Numbered from the stretch's first letter, positions 53,227 through 60,911 are shown. The stretch is DNA of 64,000 nt from DAOUJI01 sp965197415 (GCA_965197415.1 OZ240207.1:1984001-2048000), one strand, 5' to 3'. Translations and numbers: made by a program. The notes: generated from the sequence alone by a model not told the origin.

Positions 53227-54907
53227 GAGCCTGTTTCATAAGTCATGGGCAGTATGGAGTAAGGTATCCTAGGCAAGGTCCACACGTTGATATGGAGGTG
53301 AGTGGCGATGCCACATCGCCCAATGAACCGGGAGCAGATATGGATGTTGCCGCCGAGCCTGGACGAGATGCTCGAGGCCGGTCATCCTGCTCGATTTGTT
53401 GCTGAGTTCGTGGATGCTCTGGACGGGGAGGGCTGGGGCGAGATCGGGGTTGATAGAGACGGGGAGCCGATGGGAGCGCCAGCCTACCATCCTCGGGCGC
53501 TGTTGGGGGTGTGGCTGTACGGCTTCATGACCGGTGTGCGGTCGAGCCGCAAGCTGGAGGCGGCGTGCTGCGACCAGATACCGTATCTTTGGCTGACGGG
53601 CTGCCAGCGACCGGACCATGTCACGTTGTGGCGATTTTACAGTTCCCATCGGGATGGTATGAGGAAGCTGCTGAAGCGCACGGTGCAGACGGCGGTCAAG
53701 ATGGACCTGGTGGATATGGCGGTGCAAGCGGTTGACGGAACGAAGGTAGGCGCCAACGCGGCAAAGGGACGCACCTACGACGCCGCTGGGTTGCGCCGTC
53801 TGTTGAACCGGTTGGAAGGGGCGATAGACGAGTTGGAAGGGCAGAACGAGGCGGGGGAGGAGCCGGCTATCGGCCATCTGCCGGAGACGTTGCACGACCG
53901 CAAGGTCTTGCGTGAGCAGGTGCGTGAGACGGTGCGCAGACTTGCCGATCGGGATGGACAAAAACACATCAACCTGACCGATCAGGACGCCCGTATGATG
54001 AAGACTCGCCAGGAGATATCGCCCTGCTACAACGCGCAGGCGATGGTCTCTCCGACGCAGACCGAGGCAGGGGCGAGGGGTATGTTGATCACTGCGGTCG
54101 AGGTGGTCAATGACCCCGACGACCACTCCCAACTGGCCCCAATGCTTCAGAAGGCAGAGGAGACGACGGGCATCAGGTCTGAGATGACGTTGGCCGATGC
54201 AGGATATCACTCAGGGAGCAATCTGCAGGAGTGCGCGCTCAGAGACCAGCAGGTTGTGATGCCTGAGTCGCAGAGTCGGACGCTAGGACACCCGTATCAC
54301 AAGGACGGATTCACCTACGACGAGGAGACCGACAGCTATATATGTCCGCAAGGACAGCGTCTGCGCTTCACCCGCATCAAGCGCACTCGCAACACAGCAA
54401 TGCGGCTCTACCGGGCATCAGGGGCCGTGTGCCGGGCCTGTCCTGCCTTCGGGGTGTGCACCAAGGACAAGCGTCATGGGCGCGCGCTGGAGATCGGTCC
54501 CCACGACGCTGCGTTGCGCCGTCACCGGGCCCGGATGTCCACCGAAGAAGCCAAAGGCGCCTATAGACAGAGAATGCAACTGGTCGAACCGGTCTTCGGG
54601 ATGATCAAAGAGCAACAGCAAGCCCACAGGTTCCTGTTGCGCGGCTTGCCCAACGTGGCGGCTGAGTGGAGCCTGCTGGCCACAGCCTTCAACCTGCGCA
54701 CTCTGTGGAGGCTATGGCGCACCACAGCTGCCAGTACCAGCCGTTGGGTAGCCGAGGGTGCATGCTCAACCTTTAGGGCGGCGCACCCGGCTGTCATGGG
54801 CCCTGCCAGCGCCCTGCTACAACTCTTGGGGCTCCGACCTCAGCCGGTGCAACCAAGCGGACTTCCCTCCCGTTAAACACAAACAACGCTACATCTGAAA
54901 CAGGCTC
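53227..54907 (+). mobile_element. IS1182-family insertion sequence, copy B
   Basis: This 1681-bp element has inverted ends GAGCCTGTTTCA and TGAAACAGGCTC and one transposase gene on the plus strand. It is an inverted copy of the element at 46886-48566, with the same internal coordinates for every open frame, so the DNA is apparently identical. Confidence 0.92.
53302..54876 (+). CDS. IS1182-family transposase, copy B
   Basis: This 524-residue protein is identical to the transposase of copy A. It is intact, starts with ATG behind GGAGGTGAG and stops 31 bp before the element end. Identity of the two copies indicates very recent transposition or ongoing gene conversion. Confidence 0.92.
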   Translation: MAMPHRPMNREQIWMLPPSLDEMLEAGHPARFVAEFVDALDGEGWGEIGVDRDGEPMGAPAYHPRALLGVWLYGFMTGVRSSRKLEAACCDQIPYLWLTGCQRPDHVTLWRFYSSHRDGMRKLLKRTVQTAVKMDLVDMAVQAVDGTKVGANAAKGRTYDAAGLRRLLNRLEGAIDELEGQNEAGEEPAIGHLPETLHDRKVLREQVRETVRRLADRDGQKHINLTDQDARMMKTRQEISPCYNAQAMVSPTQTEAGARGMLITAVEVVNDPDDHSQLAPMLQKAEETTGIRSEMTLADAGYHSGSNLQECALRDQQVVMPESQSRTLGHPYHKDGFTYDEETDSYICPQGQRLRFTRIKRTRNTAMRLYRASGAVCRACPAFGVCTKDKRHGRALEIGPHDAALRRHRARMSTEEAKGAYRQRMQLVEPVFGMIKEQQQAHRFLLRGLPNVAAEWSLLATAFNLRTLWRLWRTTAASTSRWVAEGACSTFRAAHPAVMGPASALLQLLGLRPQPVQPSGLPSR

Positions 54908-54923
54908 CAAGGGTCGCCCCTAC
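54908..54923. repeat. REP-like half-palindrome at the right end of IS copy B
   Basis: CAAG is followed by GGTCGCCCCTAC. Read with the reverse complement of 48567-48579 it restores GGGCGACC-A-CGAG-GGTCGCCC, except that one duplication reads CAAG instead of CGAG. Confidence 0.65.
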
Positions 54924-55014
54924 CGGTTGTGCAAAGGTCTCCTGGTGAGAAACAGGCTCTTATCTCGTGAATCGGGAGAGGAAACGCCGCTCGAAAAGTG
55001 ACGCTAACTCGCGA

Positions 55015-55031
55015 GGCGCTTGCGAAGCGCC
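55015..55031. repeat. Short perfect hairpin
   Basis: GGCGCTT (55015-55021), GCG and AAGCGCC (55025-55031) form a 7-bp stem with a 3-base loop in the gap after IS copy B. No T-run follows. The rest of 54924-55113 shows no gene. Confidence 0.5.
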
Positions 55032-55113
55032 CGACGCCGGCCGTTGCTAAACTTTAGGCCGTATTTGGGCTGAATCCAGCTTAGCTCAAGGTTTCAGCCT
55101 CGTCTGGGGAACT

Positions 55114-55602
55114 ATGAACTGGCTCGATGCAGTAATACTGATTTCTGGCGGAGTCCTGGCCGTGGCGGGACTGAAAATGGGCGCCCTCCACATCGCCGCT
55201 ATAGCCATCGGCTCTCTGGCCGGACTTGCCCTAGCAAGCCGCCTTCAAGGCAGGGTGGCCCCTTTCTTCGAGAACTTCACCGACAGCAAAAACGGGCCGG
55301 AGATGATCGCCCTGGTAGTGATATTCCTCCTGGCCATGATAGCGGTCTTTCTCGTGGGCAGTATGCTCAAGGGCGCATTCGATAAGGTCTCCCTTGGCTG
55401 GGTGGACAAAGTCGCGGGAATTGGCGTCGGGGTGATAGTCGCTTTCGCCATCGGCTCGACGGTACTGTCTTCTATCCAGGACTACCCGATACTGGGCATT
55501 GACGACACCATCGAGGCGTCAGCCCTAGGCACATTCCTGGCGGACAACTTCGACATTGTCCTCAGGGGACTTAGAGTGGTGCCCACAGACCTGGGCGCCT
55601 AG
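55114..55602 (+). CDS. CvpA-like membrane protein
   Basis: This 162-residue protein has four hydrophobic segments and the CvpA-family opening (WLDAVILISGGVLAVAGLKM). A conserved loop resembles GWVDKVAGIGVGVIVAF. CvpA proteins are small inner-membrane proteins linked to colicin V export and stress, with no clear biochemical role. It stands alone between IS copy B and the cupin gene. Confidence 0.65.
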   Translation: MNWLDAVILISGGVLAVAGLKMGALHIAAIAIGSLAGLALASRLQGRVAPFFENFTDSKNGPEMIALVVIFLLAMIAVFLVGSMLKGAFDKVSLGWVDKVAGIGVGVIVAFAIGSTVLSSIQDYPILGIDDTIEASALGTFLADNFDIVLRGLRVVPTDLGA

Positions 55603-55636
55603 CCGCAAGACGGCATAACGCCCCCGAGAGATCCGC

Positions 55637-55972
55637 CTACTCTTCTATAGGGACCACCACAGAAATGGAGATTCCCCTGGAGCCGCTGCGGTGGCCCTCG
55701 CCGGTCAGGTCTTCCGCAAGAAGGATGTCTCCCGCGTGGAACTCCCGGAGCACTCCGTCGCCGCTTCCCAGCACCTGAAAGCCGCCCTCCAGGCTGATAA
55801 CGAACTGCCGCCGTTCGGCATTGTGCCAGTCCCCGAGGTCCACATGGTCTCCCCGGCGGATGGAAATCTCCGATCCAACCTTCAAGGGAAACCCCTTGGT
55901 CTCTCCCAGGGGAAGCTCAATCTCCTCGAAATGGGTCTTGCCGTCGTCTCCGGTGTACATCCGAACAAACAT
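55637..55972 (-). CDS. Cupin-domain protein
   Basis: This 111-residue single-domain beta barrel has the cupin pattern: IRRGDHVDLGDWHNAERRQF, then EGGFQVLGSGDGVLREFHAG and DILLAEDLTGEGHRS. A similar cupin layout is found in small metal-binding sugar or acid-binding proteins. ATG 55972 matches the family; an earlier ATG at 56005 lacks support. The substrate is unknown. Confidence 0.75.
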   Translation of the reverse strand: MFVRMYTGDDGKTHFEEIELPLGETKGFPLKVGSEISIRRGDHVDLGDWHNAERRQFVISLEGGFQVLGSGDGVLREFHAGDILLAEDLTGEGHRSGSRGISISVVVPIEE

Positions 55973-56035
55973 ATTTAAGCGCCTTTCCAAGAAAATAGGG
56001 GCCATCGGGAGGAACTGCCAATTCAGCGGGCAACC

Positions 56036-56063
56036 GTAGGGGCGACCGGCCGGTCGCCCCTAC
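56036..56063. repeat. Intact REP-like 28-bp palindrome
   Basis: Arms GTAGGGGCGACC and GGTCGCCCCTAC enclose GGCC, so the whole is a perfect palindrome. It is the uninterrupted form of the sites carrying the two IS copies. Confidence 0.9.
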
Positions 56064-56087
56064 CTCATACGTTCGAATATCCAGGGC

Positions 56088-57173
56088 CTACTCGATCACC
56101 AGCGTCGCCAAGGCTTTTTCGCTTAGCTCCAGGCCGAATCCGGGCTTGTCGGGAGCGACAAGCTTGCCGTCGTTGATTTCGGGCGTCTCCTCGTAGAACC
56201 CAAGGGTCCAGGGCATGTATTCAACTGTCAGACCGTTGGGGATAGCGCATATCGTGTGCACCTGGTACTCCGGTATCAGGTGGCTGACCACGGGCAGGTT
56301 GAATGCTTCAGCCATTCCCGCAATCTTCATGAACTGGGTCACGCCCCCGGCTCGGACCATGTCCACCATGACGATATCGATGGACCTCTGTTCCAGCATG
56401 TGCCTGAAGGGCCTGATGCCGTACACGTACTCTCCCGCGGCGATGGGGGTGGTCAGGGCGTCTGCAACCCTGGCGAAGCCCTGGTAATCGTCATGGGCCA
56501 CCACGTCCTCCAGCCAGAAGAGATGATATTCTTCAAGCTGTCGTCCGATGCCGATGGCCTGGTTCACGCTCCATAGCTGGTTGACGTCACACATCAGGTC
56601 GATGTCGTCCCCGAGCGCATCCCGCAGGACTCGGATGCGCTCGATCTCCTTGCCCACAGTCGGCTCGGCCCCCAGCTGGGTCTTCATCTGCTTGAAGCCC
56701 ATGGACGCAAGCCTGGGCCCAGCCTCAGCCAGATATTCCACGTTGAAGGGCCGTCCCAAGGCTCCGCTGGCGTAGGTCGGAGCCCTGTCGCGATAGCCGC
56801 CAAGCAGTTTGTACACGGGCTGGTTGAGAGCTTTGCCCTTGATGTCCCAGAGGGCTATGTCGATGGCAGACAACGCGAGAGTGAAAATGCCGCCGGGGCC
56901 GGAGCCGCTGCCCGACTCCCGAATCTTGCCGGTCACAGCCTCGGGCTGCATCGGGTCGTCCCCAATCACAAGCTCGGCCATGATATCCACGGCGGTCTTG
57001 AGGGCGGGCGTAAGCTTCCATCCAAAGAAGGAGATGCCTAAGCCCTTTATTCCTTCATCCGTGCTTAGCTCCAGGGAAACGTATTCCCGTATGCCCCCAG
57101 GGTCCTTGCCTACGATTAGAGGGTTTTCTTCAGGGGCACTGAGCACCCTGGTCTTGGCGCCCGTGATCTTCAT
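56088..57173 (-). CDS. Mandelate racemase-like enolase superfamily enzyme
   Basis: This 361-residue protein aligns with mandelate racemase with almost the same numbering. Metal ligands are Asp196 (CDVNQL), Glu222 (FWLEDVV) and Glu248 (AAGEYV). The His-Asp dyad is Asp271 (VDMVRAGG) and His298 (VVSHLIPE), and Glu318 is kept. The second Lys of the KxK motif is Gln166 (MKTQLG), so a one-base mechanism such as dehydration of an acid sugar is likelier than racemisation. It is followed by an NHL gene 5 bp away on the same strand. Confidence 0.88.
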   Translation of the reverse strand: MKITGAKTRVLSAPEENPLIVGKDPGGIREYVSLELSTDEGIKGLGISFFGWKLTPALKTAVDIMAELVIGDDPMQPEAVTGKIRESGSGSGPGGIFTLALSAIDIALWDIKGKALNQPVYKLLGGYRDRAPTYASGALGRPFNVEYLAEAGPRLASMGFKQMKTQLGAEPTVGKEIERIRVLRDALGDDIDLMCDVNQLWSVNQAIGIGRQLEEYHLFWLEDVVAHDDYQGFARVADALTTPIAAGEYVYGIRPFRHMLEQRSIDIVMVDMVRAGGVTQFMKIAGMAEAFNLPVVSHLIPEYQVHTICAIPNGLTVEYMPWTLGFYEETPEINDGKLVAPDKPGFGLELSEKALATLVIE

Positions 57174-57177
57174 GGCC

Positions 57178-58056
57178 TTACCTCTGTCTTACGTATTTGT
57201 CTACGCTCTTGTCTCCCGTGAGGCCAAGGTATATGTCGCCCTTGGAGTCCACCCACATGCCGTGGGCTCCCCTGGTGCTCCACCGGGCCAGAACCGTTCC
57301 CTGTCCGTCGTAGACGGAGACCTGTGGGCCATTGGTGTCGGAGAACCGCTCGCAGGTGTAGAAGTATCCTTCACTGTCCAGGGAGATGTCGTTGGGCCGC
57401 TGCATGTCGGTCCACATAGTTATGAACTCGCCCGCCTGGGAGAACACCTGGATGCGGGAGTTCTCACGGTCGCATACGTAGACATTGCCGTCGGGACCAA
57501 TCAGAAGACTGTGGGGGAGGTGAAACTGGTTGGGGCCTCCCTTGCCTGGGTCTCCCCAGGAGGATATGAGTTGCCCGTTCGCGGCGAAACGGTGAACCCT
57601 GGAGTTGCGGTAGCCGTCGGTTACGTATAGCTCTCCCGACGGCGCAGGCACCATTTCGGTTGGGTAGTTGAAGGGCCCTGCGGCTCTGGGGACGACGTCG
57701 CCAGGGTTTTCACAGCCGGTGTCGGAGTGCACTCCCCGCTCGCCCAACACCTGAATGGGCCTCCCTTCAAGGGTGAACTGGAGAGCCACCGAGTCCTCCC
57801 GGTCAGTGACGTAGACGATGTCGTTGTGAATCGAGATCCCGTGGGGGTTGGCAAAGGCCTTGTGGCCCCATGAGTCGAGAAACGTGCCGTCGCTGCCGAA
57901 TACCATCACCGGCGGGTCGGCCCTGTGGAAAACGTAGACCCTGTCCTGGGAGTCTGTGGCGAGGGCGCTCACCGTACCGAACGATTGCCCCTCCGGCAGC
58001 TTGGGCCAGTCTTGTATGAAGCTGTAGGTGAAATTTCCTGAACCAACGGTGGTCAT
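57178..58056 (-). CDS. NHL-repeat (six-bladed propeller) protein
   Basis: This 292-residue propeller has blades such as ELYVTDGYRNSRVHRFAANG and NVYVCDRENSRIQVFSQAGE. It resembles peptidyl-alpha-hydroxyglycine alpha-amidating lyase-like NHL proteins. No signal peptide is present. ATG 58056 follows AGGAGGG. It precedes the enolase-like gene by 121 bases of operon distance on the minus strand (stop at 57178, next start at 57173) and probably shares its transcript. It is distinct from the two longer NHL proteins that accompany DUF1800. Confidence 0.8.
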   Translation of the reverse strand: MTTVGSGNFTYSFIQDWPKLPEGQSFGTVSALATDSQDRVYVFHRADPPVMVFGSDGTFLDSWGHKAFANPHGISIHNDIVYVTDREDSVALQFTLEGRPIQVLGERGVHSDTGCENPGDVVPRAAGPFNYPTEMVPAPSGELYVTDGYRNSRVHRFAANGQLISSWGDPGKGGPNQFHLPHSLLIGPDGNVYVCDRENSRIQVFSQAGEFITMWTDMQRPNDISLDSEGYFYTCERFSDTNGPQVSVYDGQGTVLARWSTRGAHGMWVDSKGDIYLGLTGDKSVDKYVRQR

Positions 58057-58096
58057 TTGACATCCCTCCTATCTTGGGGTTGCTTGTTCACGCCGC

Positions 58097-58423
58097 CTAG
58101 CTTTTGGGAGACTCCCACTCGTCATCGGAGGGCCAGATGTTGGTCCCACCTTTGACCCAAAGCGTAGGCGGTCCATCCCACCAGTCTCGGGTCTCAAGCC
58201 ATCGTTTCAGGTGGGGCGTTTGACCGTGGGCTTTAAAGCCGTCCTCGTTGAGATAGACCTCGTAGAGCCAGAGCCTGTTGGGGTTCTCTGGGTCCTGGAT
58301 GATGTCAAAGCGGGAACATCCCGGCTCATCCCTGACGGACCCCTGAGCGTCCAGCTTGCTCTCTTCGATGAACCGGTCCTTGAACTCTGCCTTGACGTCT
58401 ATTGAAGCGATAAGTACATACAT
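58097..58423 (-). CDS. ABM-fold (antibiotic biosynthesis monooxygenase-like) protein, copy 1
   Basis: This 108-residue ferredoxin-like alpha/beta barrel has the ABM pattern: VLIASIDVKAEFKDRFIEES, DEPGCSRFDIIQDPENPNRL and LYEVYLNEDGFKAHGQTPHL. ABM proteins include quinone-forming monooxygenases and small degradative enzymes. A conserved tail NIWPSDDEW is shared with copy 2. It follows the second ABM gene by 17 bp on the same strand. Confidence 0.85.
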   Translation of the reverse strand: MYVLIASIDVKAEFKDRFIEESKLDAQGSVRDEPGCSRFDIIQDPENPNRLWLYEVYLNEDGFKAHGQTPHLKRWLETRDWWDGPPTLWVKGGTNIWPSDDEWESPKS

Positions 58424-58440
58424 GGCATATCTCGCTTAGG

Positions 58441-58758
58441 TTACTTCCACTCGCTGTCGGAGGGCCAGATATTGGCGCCGCCTCTTACGGCCACCCCAGG
58501 GCCTTCATCACGCCACTCCTGAGTGGCCTCCCTCCACTTCAAGAAGTGAGGGGCCTGGGTGTGGGCCTCGAAAGCCGCCGCATCTTTGTACACCTCGTAC
58601 AGCCAAACGCGGTTTGGGACCTCCGGGTCCTGGATTACGTCGAACCGGAGGCACCCCGGCTCGTCGTTGACCGAGCCCTTGGCGTCCAGCAGCAACTCCT
58701 CGATGAACTGGTCCTTGAATCCGTCCTTGATTTGAATGGGAACGACTACTACGTGCAT
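58441..58758 (-). CDS. ABM-fold (antibiotic biosynthesis monooxygenase-like) protein, copy 2
   Basis: This 105-residue tandem paralogue of the protein at 58097 has DEPGCLRFDVIQDPEVPNRV, LYEVYKDAAAFEAHTQAPHF and the tail NIWPSDSEW. It is the upstream gene of the pair and starts behind GGAGGAGCC. The pair could form a heterodimer, since ABM proteins are usually dimers. Confidence 0.85.
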   Translation of the reverse strand: MHVVVVPIQIKDGFKDQFIEELLLDAKGSVNDEPGCLRFDVIQDPEVPNRVWLYEVYKDAAAFEAHTQAPHFLKWREATQEWRDEGPGVAVRGGANIWPSDSEWK

Positions 58759-58826
58759 GGCTCCTCCTTAGGGGAACATTGGGGCTGGACACTAGACCGA
58801 CGAATGGATTATAGATGGGGGGCCAC

Positions 58827-58944
58827 AGACGGGCAAGCTAGCTCCCGGAGTCGGCGGCCTCACGGCGAAGCCGATCTAGCACCAGCCTGTCTGTCGGGAA
58901 GGCTAGCTCGCCGGGCAAAGCGTCCAACGGAAAGAACTCGAGGG
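58827..58944. repeat. Far copy of the NUDIX gene 3'-end duplication
   Basis: This stretch of about 118 bp matches 60126-60243 with about eight substitutions. On the minus strand it encodes EFFPLDALPGELAFPTDRLV through DRLRREAADSGS and a stop. The differences I checked within the shared codons are synonymous. It has no start and is not a gene. Confidence 0.88.
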
Positions 58945-58985
58945 AGGTGAACACAACGGAATGTTTTATATGGGTTGAGAAACAC

Positions 58986-59842
58986 TCAATCTATCGCCAA
59001 CAAATCGGAGACAGCTGCCCGAACAACCAGCCAGCAAATTGAGCATGTATCGCGATCCGGTTGGTCTTGTTCCGACCGCTGCTGGTACGGGTGGACGAGA
59101 TTTCGAGATTCCCGCAATGCATGACTAAAGCGTTTTACATTGCCTTGTAACCAGCGTAGTTCATGAGCCACGTCGATCAACGCAGAGAGTCCCCATTGAT
59201 TGGTCTTGGTCTACCTCTTTCCTTTGGTGCACTCTTTGCTTGATATCCAGATTGAATGTCGTTCTCTAATCTGTGTAGTAGCACTCCTTCCAAGATACTT
59301 CCCATCATAACAACTGCAGCAAGGTACGCTTCACCTTGTACGCACCTTTGGGCTTCCTGCCATCGAAACGACAAAACGTCCGCAAGCGAACTGTCGCTCA
59401 CTAGCTGATGAAAATCCGGGGGGCCTTCGATTTGCGTTTCGTTCGATCGTGGAGTCGCCATCGAGGCATCACGGTACCTCAGTTGTGGTTCTACACCCAC
59501 GAGGACTACTTCAACGCCCTCGACCTGGAGAACGCCGTTCAAATGGTCAACAACCCTTTGTGTAACATTGCTGTCGCCGCTATATTCTTTTGGCGACGCT
59601 AGCCTCAGTACAACCTTCTCAAAGTCATCCGTTCCGTTTGCGTTCTGCAAGGATTCTAGAACAAACCATTTCCTAGTAGACGATTCTGCCTGGGGATGTA
59701 CTCCCGCACGGTTAAAGAATCTTCCGATTTCAACCATACTACGATAAGGCCCCGGAGACTTGTATCCACCACCACTGCCGTCGCCAGAGCCACATATCAA
59801 CTCGGCAATGGCCTCCAGTGTTCTGTCGTCAATGCTTTTCAT
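58986..59842 (-). pseudogene. Frameshifted AbiJ-NTD-like/HEPN abortive-infection protein
   Basis: The N-terminal part (from ATG 59842, or TTG 59875) contains DDRTLEAIAELICGSGDGSG and FEKVVLRLASPKEYSG, matching the AbiJ-type N-terminal domain. Then FRWQEAQRCVQGEAYLAAVV starts a helical domain. The first frame ends at 59177. The expected continuation, WGLSALIDVAHELRWLQG, lies in another frame and runs to 58986. It holds the HEPN-type motif SHALRESRNLVHP (R, six residues, H). The break lies near 59185-59195. Joined, the protein would have about 285 residues. It is either a decayed gene, programmed frameshifting or a sequencing error. Confidence 0.7.
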
Positions 59843-60125
59843 CGGCTTCCACCTATGCGTCGACTCCGTCGTCAAGTTTAATGCTTTAACCTTGAGGATG
59901 TCCCCCGAGTTGGAGTGCTTTTGCAGTACCGGAGACTATGACAAGGGCTTATATGGCATAGAGCGCAAAGGTAAAGAGACTGATATCCAATTTGGTCACT
60001 TAACCGTGTGCCGAATGACTTCGTCCAAGAAGCCTTGCATGACCAATTCGGCGGGGTCTTAGTACAGTATCTATTGCTAGGTGAGCCGATTATTGTTCCT
60101 GAACGGACTGTTGATTGCAGGCAAA
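59843..60125. other. Gene-free end of the AbiJ-like cassette
   Basis: No supported gene is seen. It lies upstream of the AbiJ-like start and probably holds its promoter. Short open frames overlap the NUDIX repeat but have no ribosome site. Confidence 0.45.
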
Positions 60126-60243
60126 AGACGGGCAAGCTAGCTCCCGGAGTCGGCGGCCTCACGGCGCAACCGGTCTAGCACCAGCCTATCTGTCGGGAAG
60201 GCTAGCTCGCCGGGCAAAGCGTCCAACGGGAAAAATTCGACGG
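60126..60243. repeat. Near copy of the NUDIX gene 3'-end duplication
   Basis: This is the 3' end of the complete NUDIX gene plus 11 bases beyond its stop. It matches 58827-58944. It forms the cassette edge next to the intact gene. Confidence 0.88.
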
Positions 60244-60676
60244 TGTCCAAGTCGTCGTCAGCCCGGAGGCGCCCGCCTATCCGAACTCCCGTGAACCAGA
60301 TTCCTACGGTCAGCGAATCGGGGTTGTGGAAGTTGGAGTGGACTTCATACACCGGACCCAGCTCTACATCCAGTCCGGTCTCTTCCATGAACTCGCGACA
60401 GGCGGCGTCTCTAACGTCTTCGCCCCACTCTACGTATCCGCACGGTATGCACCACATGCCCTGATACGCGCCTCGGCTGCGCCGCCCAAGAAGCACACGA
60501 GCGCCGTCGATGAGTATCACCGCGACTCCGACGGCGGGATTGCGGTAGAGAACGGAGTCGCAAGATGAGCATACGAGGCGTTCTCTGTCGCCCCGACGCC
60601 GGGACCCCAAGAGTCCTCCACACTTAGGACAAAAACGGTAGGATGAGATTCCGCCTCCTCCTTGGCATCTTGGCAT
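60137..60676 (-). CDS. NUDIX hydrolase with N-terminal zinc ribbon
   Basis: This protein of about 179 residues has a zinc ribbon (FCPKCGGLLG and LVCSSCDSV) followed by a NUDIX domain. The NUDIX box GX5EX7REUXEEXGU is complete in GYVEWGEDVRDA and CREFMEETGLD. It resembles the NADH pyrophosphatase/NudC group and hydrolyses a nucleoside diphosphate derivative. The start is uncertain: ATG 60676 has a weak site, while AAGGAGGAGG sits at the right distance from an in-frame ATC at 60647-60649. Its 3' end is duplicated at 58827. Confidence 0.88.
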   Translation of the reverse strand: MPRCQGGGGISSYRFCPKCGGLLGSRRRGDRERLVCSSCDSVLYRNPAVGVAVILIDGARVLLGRRSRGAYQGMWCIPCGYVEWGEDVRDAACREFMEETGLDVELGPVYEVHSNFHNPDSLTVGIWFTGVRIGGRLRADDDLDTVEFFPLDALPGELAFPTDRLVLDRLRREAADSGS

Positions 60677-60788
60677 TCGACCGACCCTGCGAACCGACAA
60701 GGGCTTGGCCCTAGTCTATCGGTGTTTAGAATTCCCAGTATACGTCCTAAACCCGACTGCCGCCTACGCGCGTCGGAAGCGAGATTGG

Positions 60789-60817
60789 TTGACGCTCCAA
60801 ACCTGTCTTGCTACACT
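60789..60817 (+). promoter_or_regulatory. Promoter of tRNA-Val
   Basis: TTGACG (60789-60794) and TACACT (60812-60817) are spaced by exactly 17 bases. The predicted start of transcription lies about ten bases before the tRNA. Confidence 0.65.
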
Positions 60818-60834
60818 CGAATGAACCGCATCGT

Positions 60835-60911
60835 GGGCGGTTAGCTCAGCTGGTTAGAGTGCCGCCTTGACATGGCGGAGGTCAGTGGTTCGAGTCCACT
60901 ACCGCCCACCA
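60835..60911 (+). tRNA. tRNA-Val (anticodon GAC)
   Basis: Acceptor arms GGGCGGT/ACCGCCC pair, and the anticodon stem CCGCC/GGCGG closes TTGACAT, giving GAC. The T-loop TTCGAGT is normal, and CCA is encoded at 60909-60911. The recombinase gene on the other strand ends inside its 3' end, so it is a likely integration site. Confidence 0.95.

Larger units (their letters stand above)
58945..60125. mobile_element. 1.2-kb cassette carrying an AbiJ-like/HEPN gene
   Basis: The segment lies between two copies of the NUDIX 3' end, directly behind the complete NUDIX gene, and is AT-richer than the flanks. It holds a frameshifted abortive-infection-like gene and about 280 bases without a gene. No integrase is present. 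The layout mirrors the Panacea cassette at 18263-19870. Confidence 0.68.

Noticed and set aside
46886..54907. An 8-kb composite transposon made of two IS copies and the genes between them
   Set aside because: The outer flanks (GGCC and CAAG) do not form a target duplication, whereas the crossed flanks do, so two single insertions plus an inversion explain the data better.
59878..60162. 94-residue minus-strand frame between the NUDIX gene and the AbiJ-like gene
   Set aside because: Composition is Cys/Ser/Pro-rich and random-looking, and it starts within the NUDIX repeat without a ribosome site.
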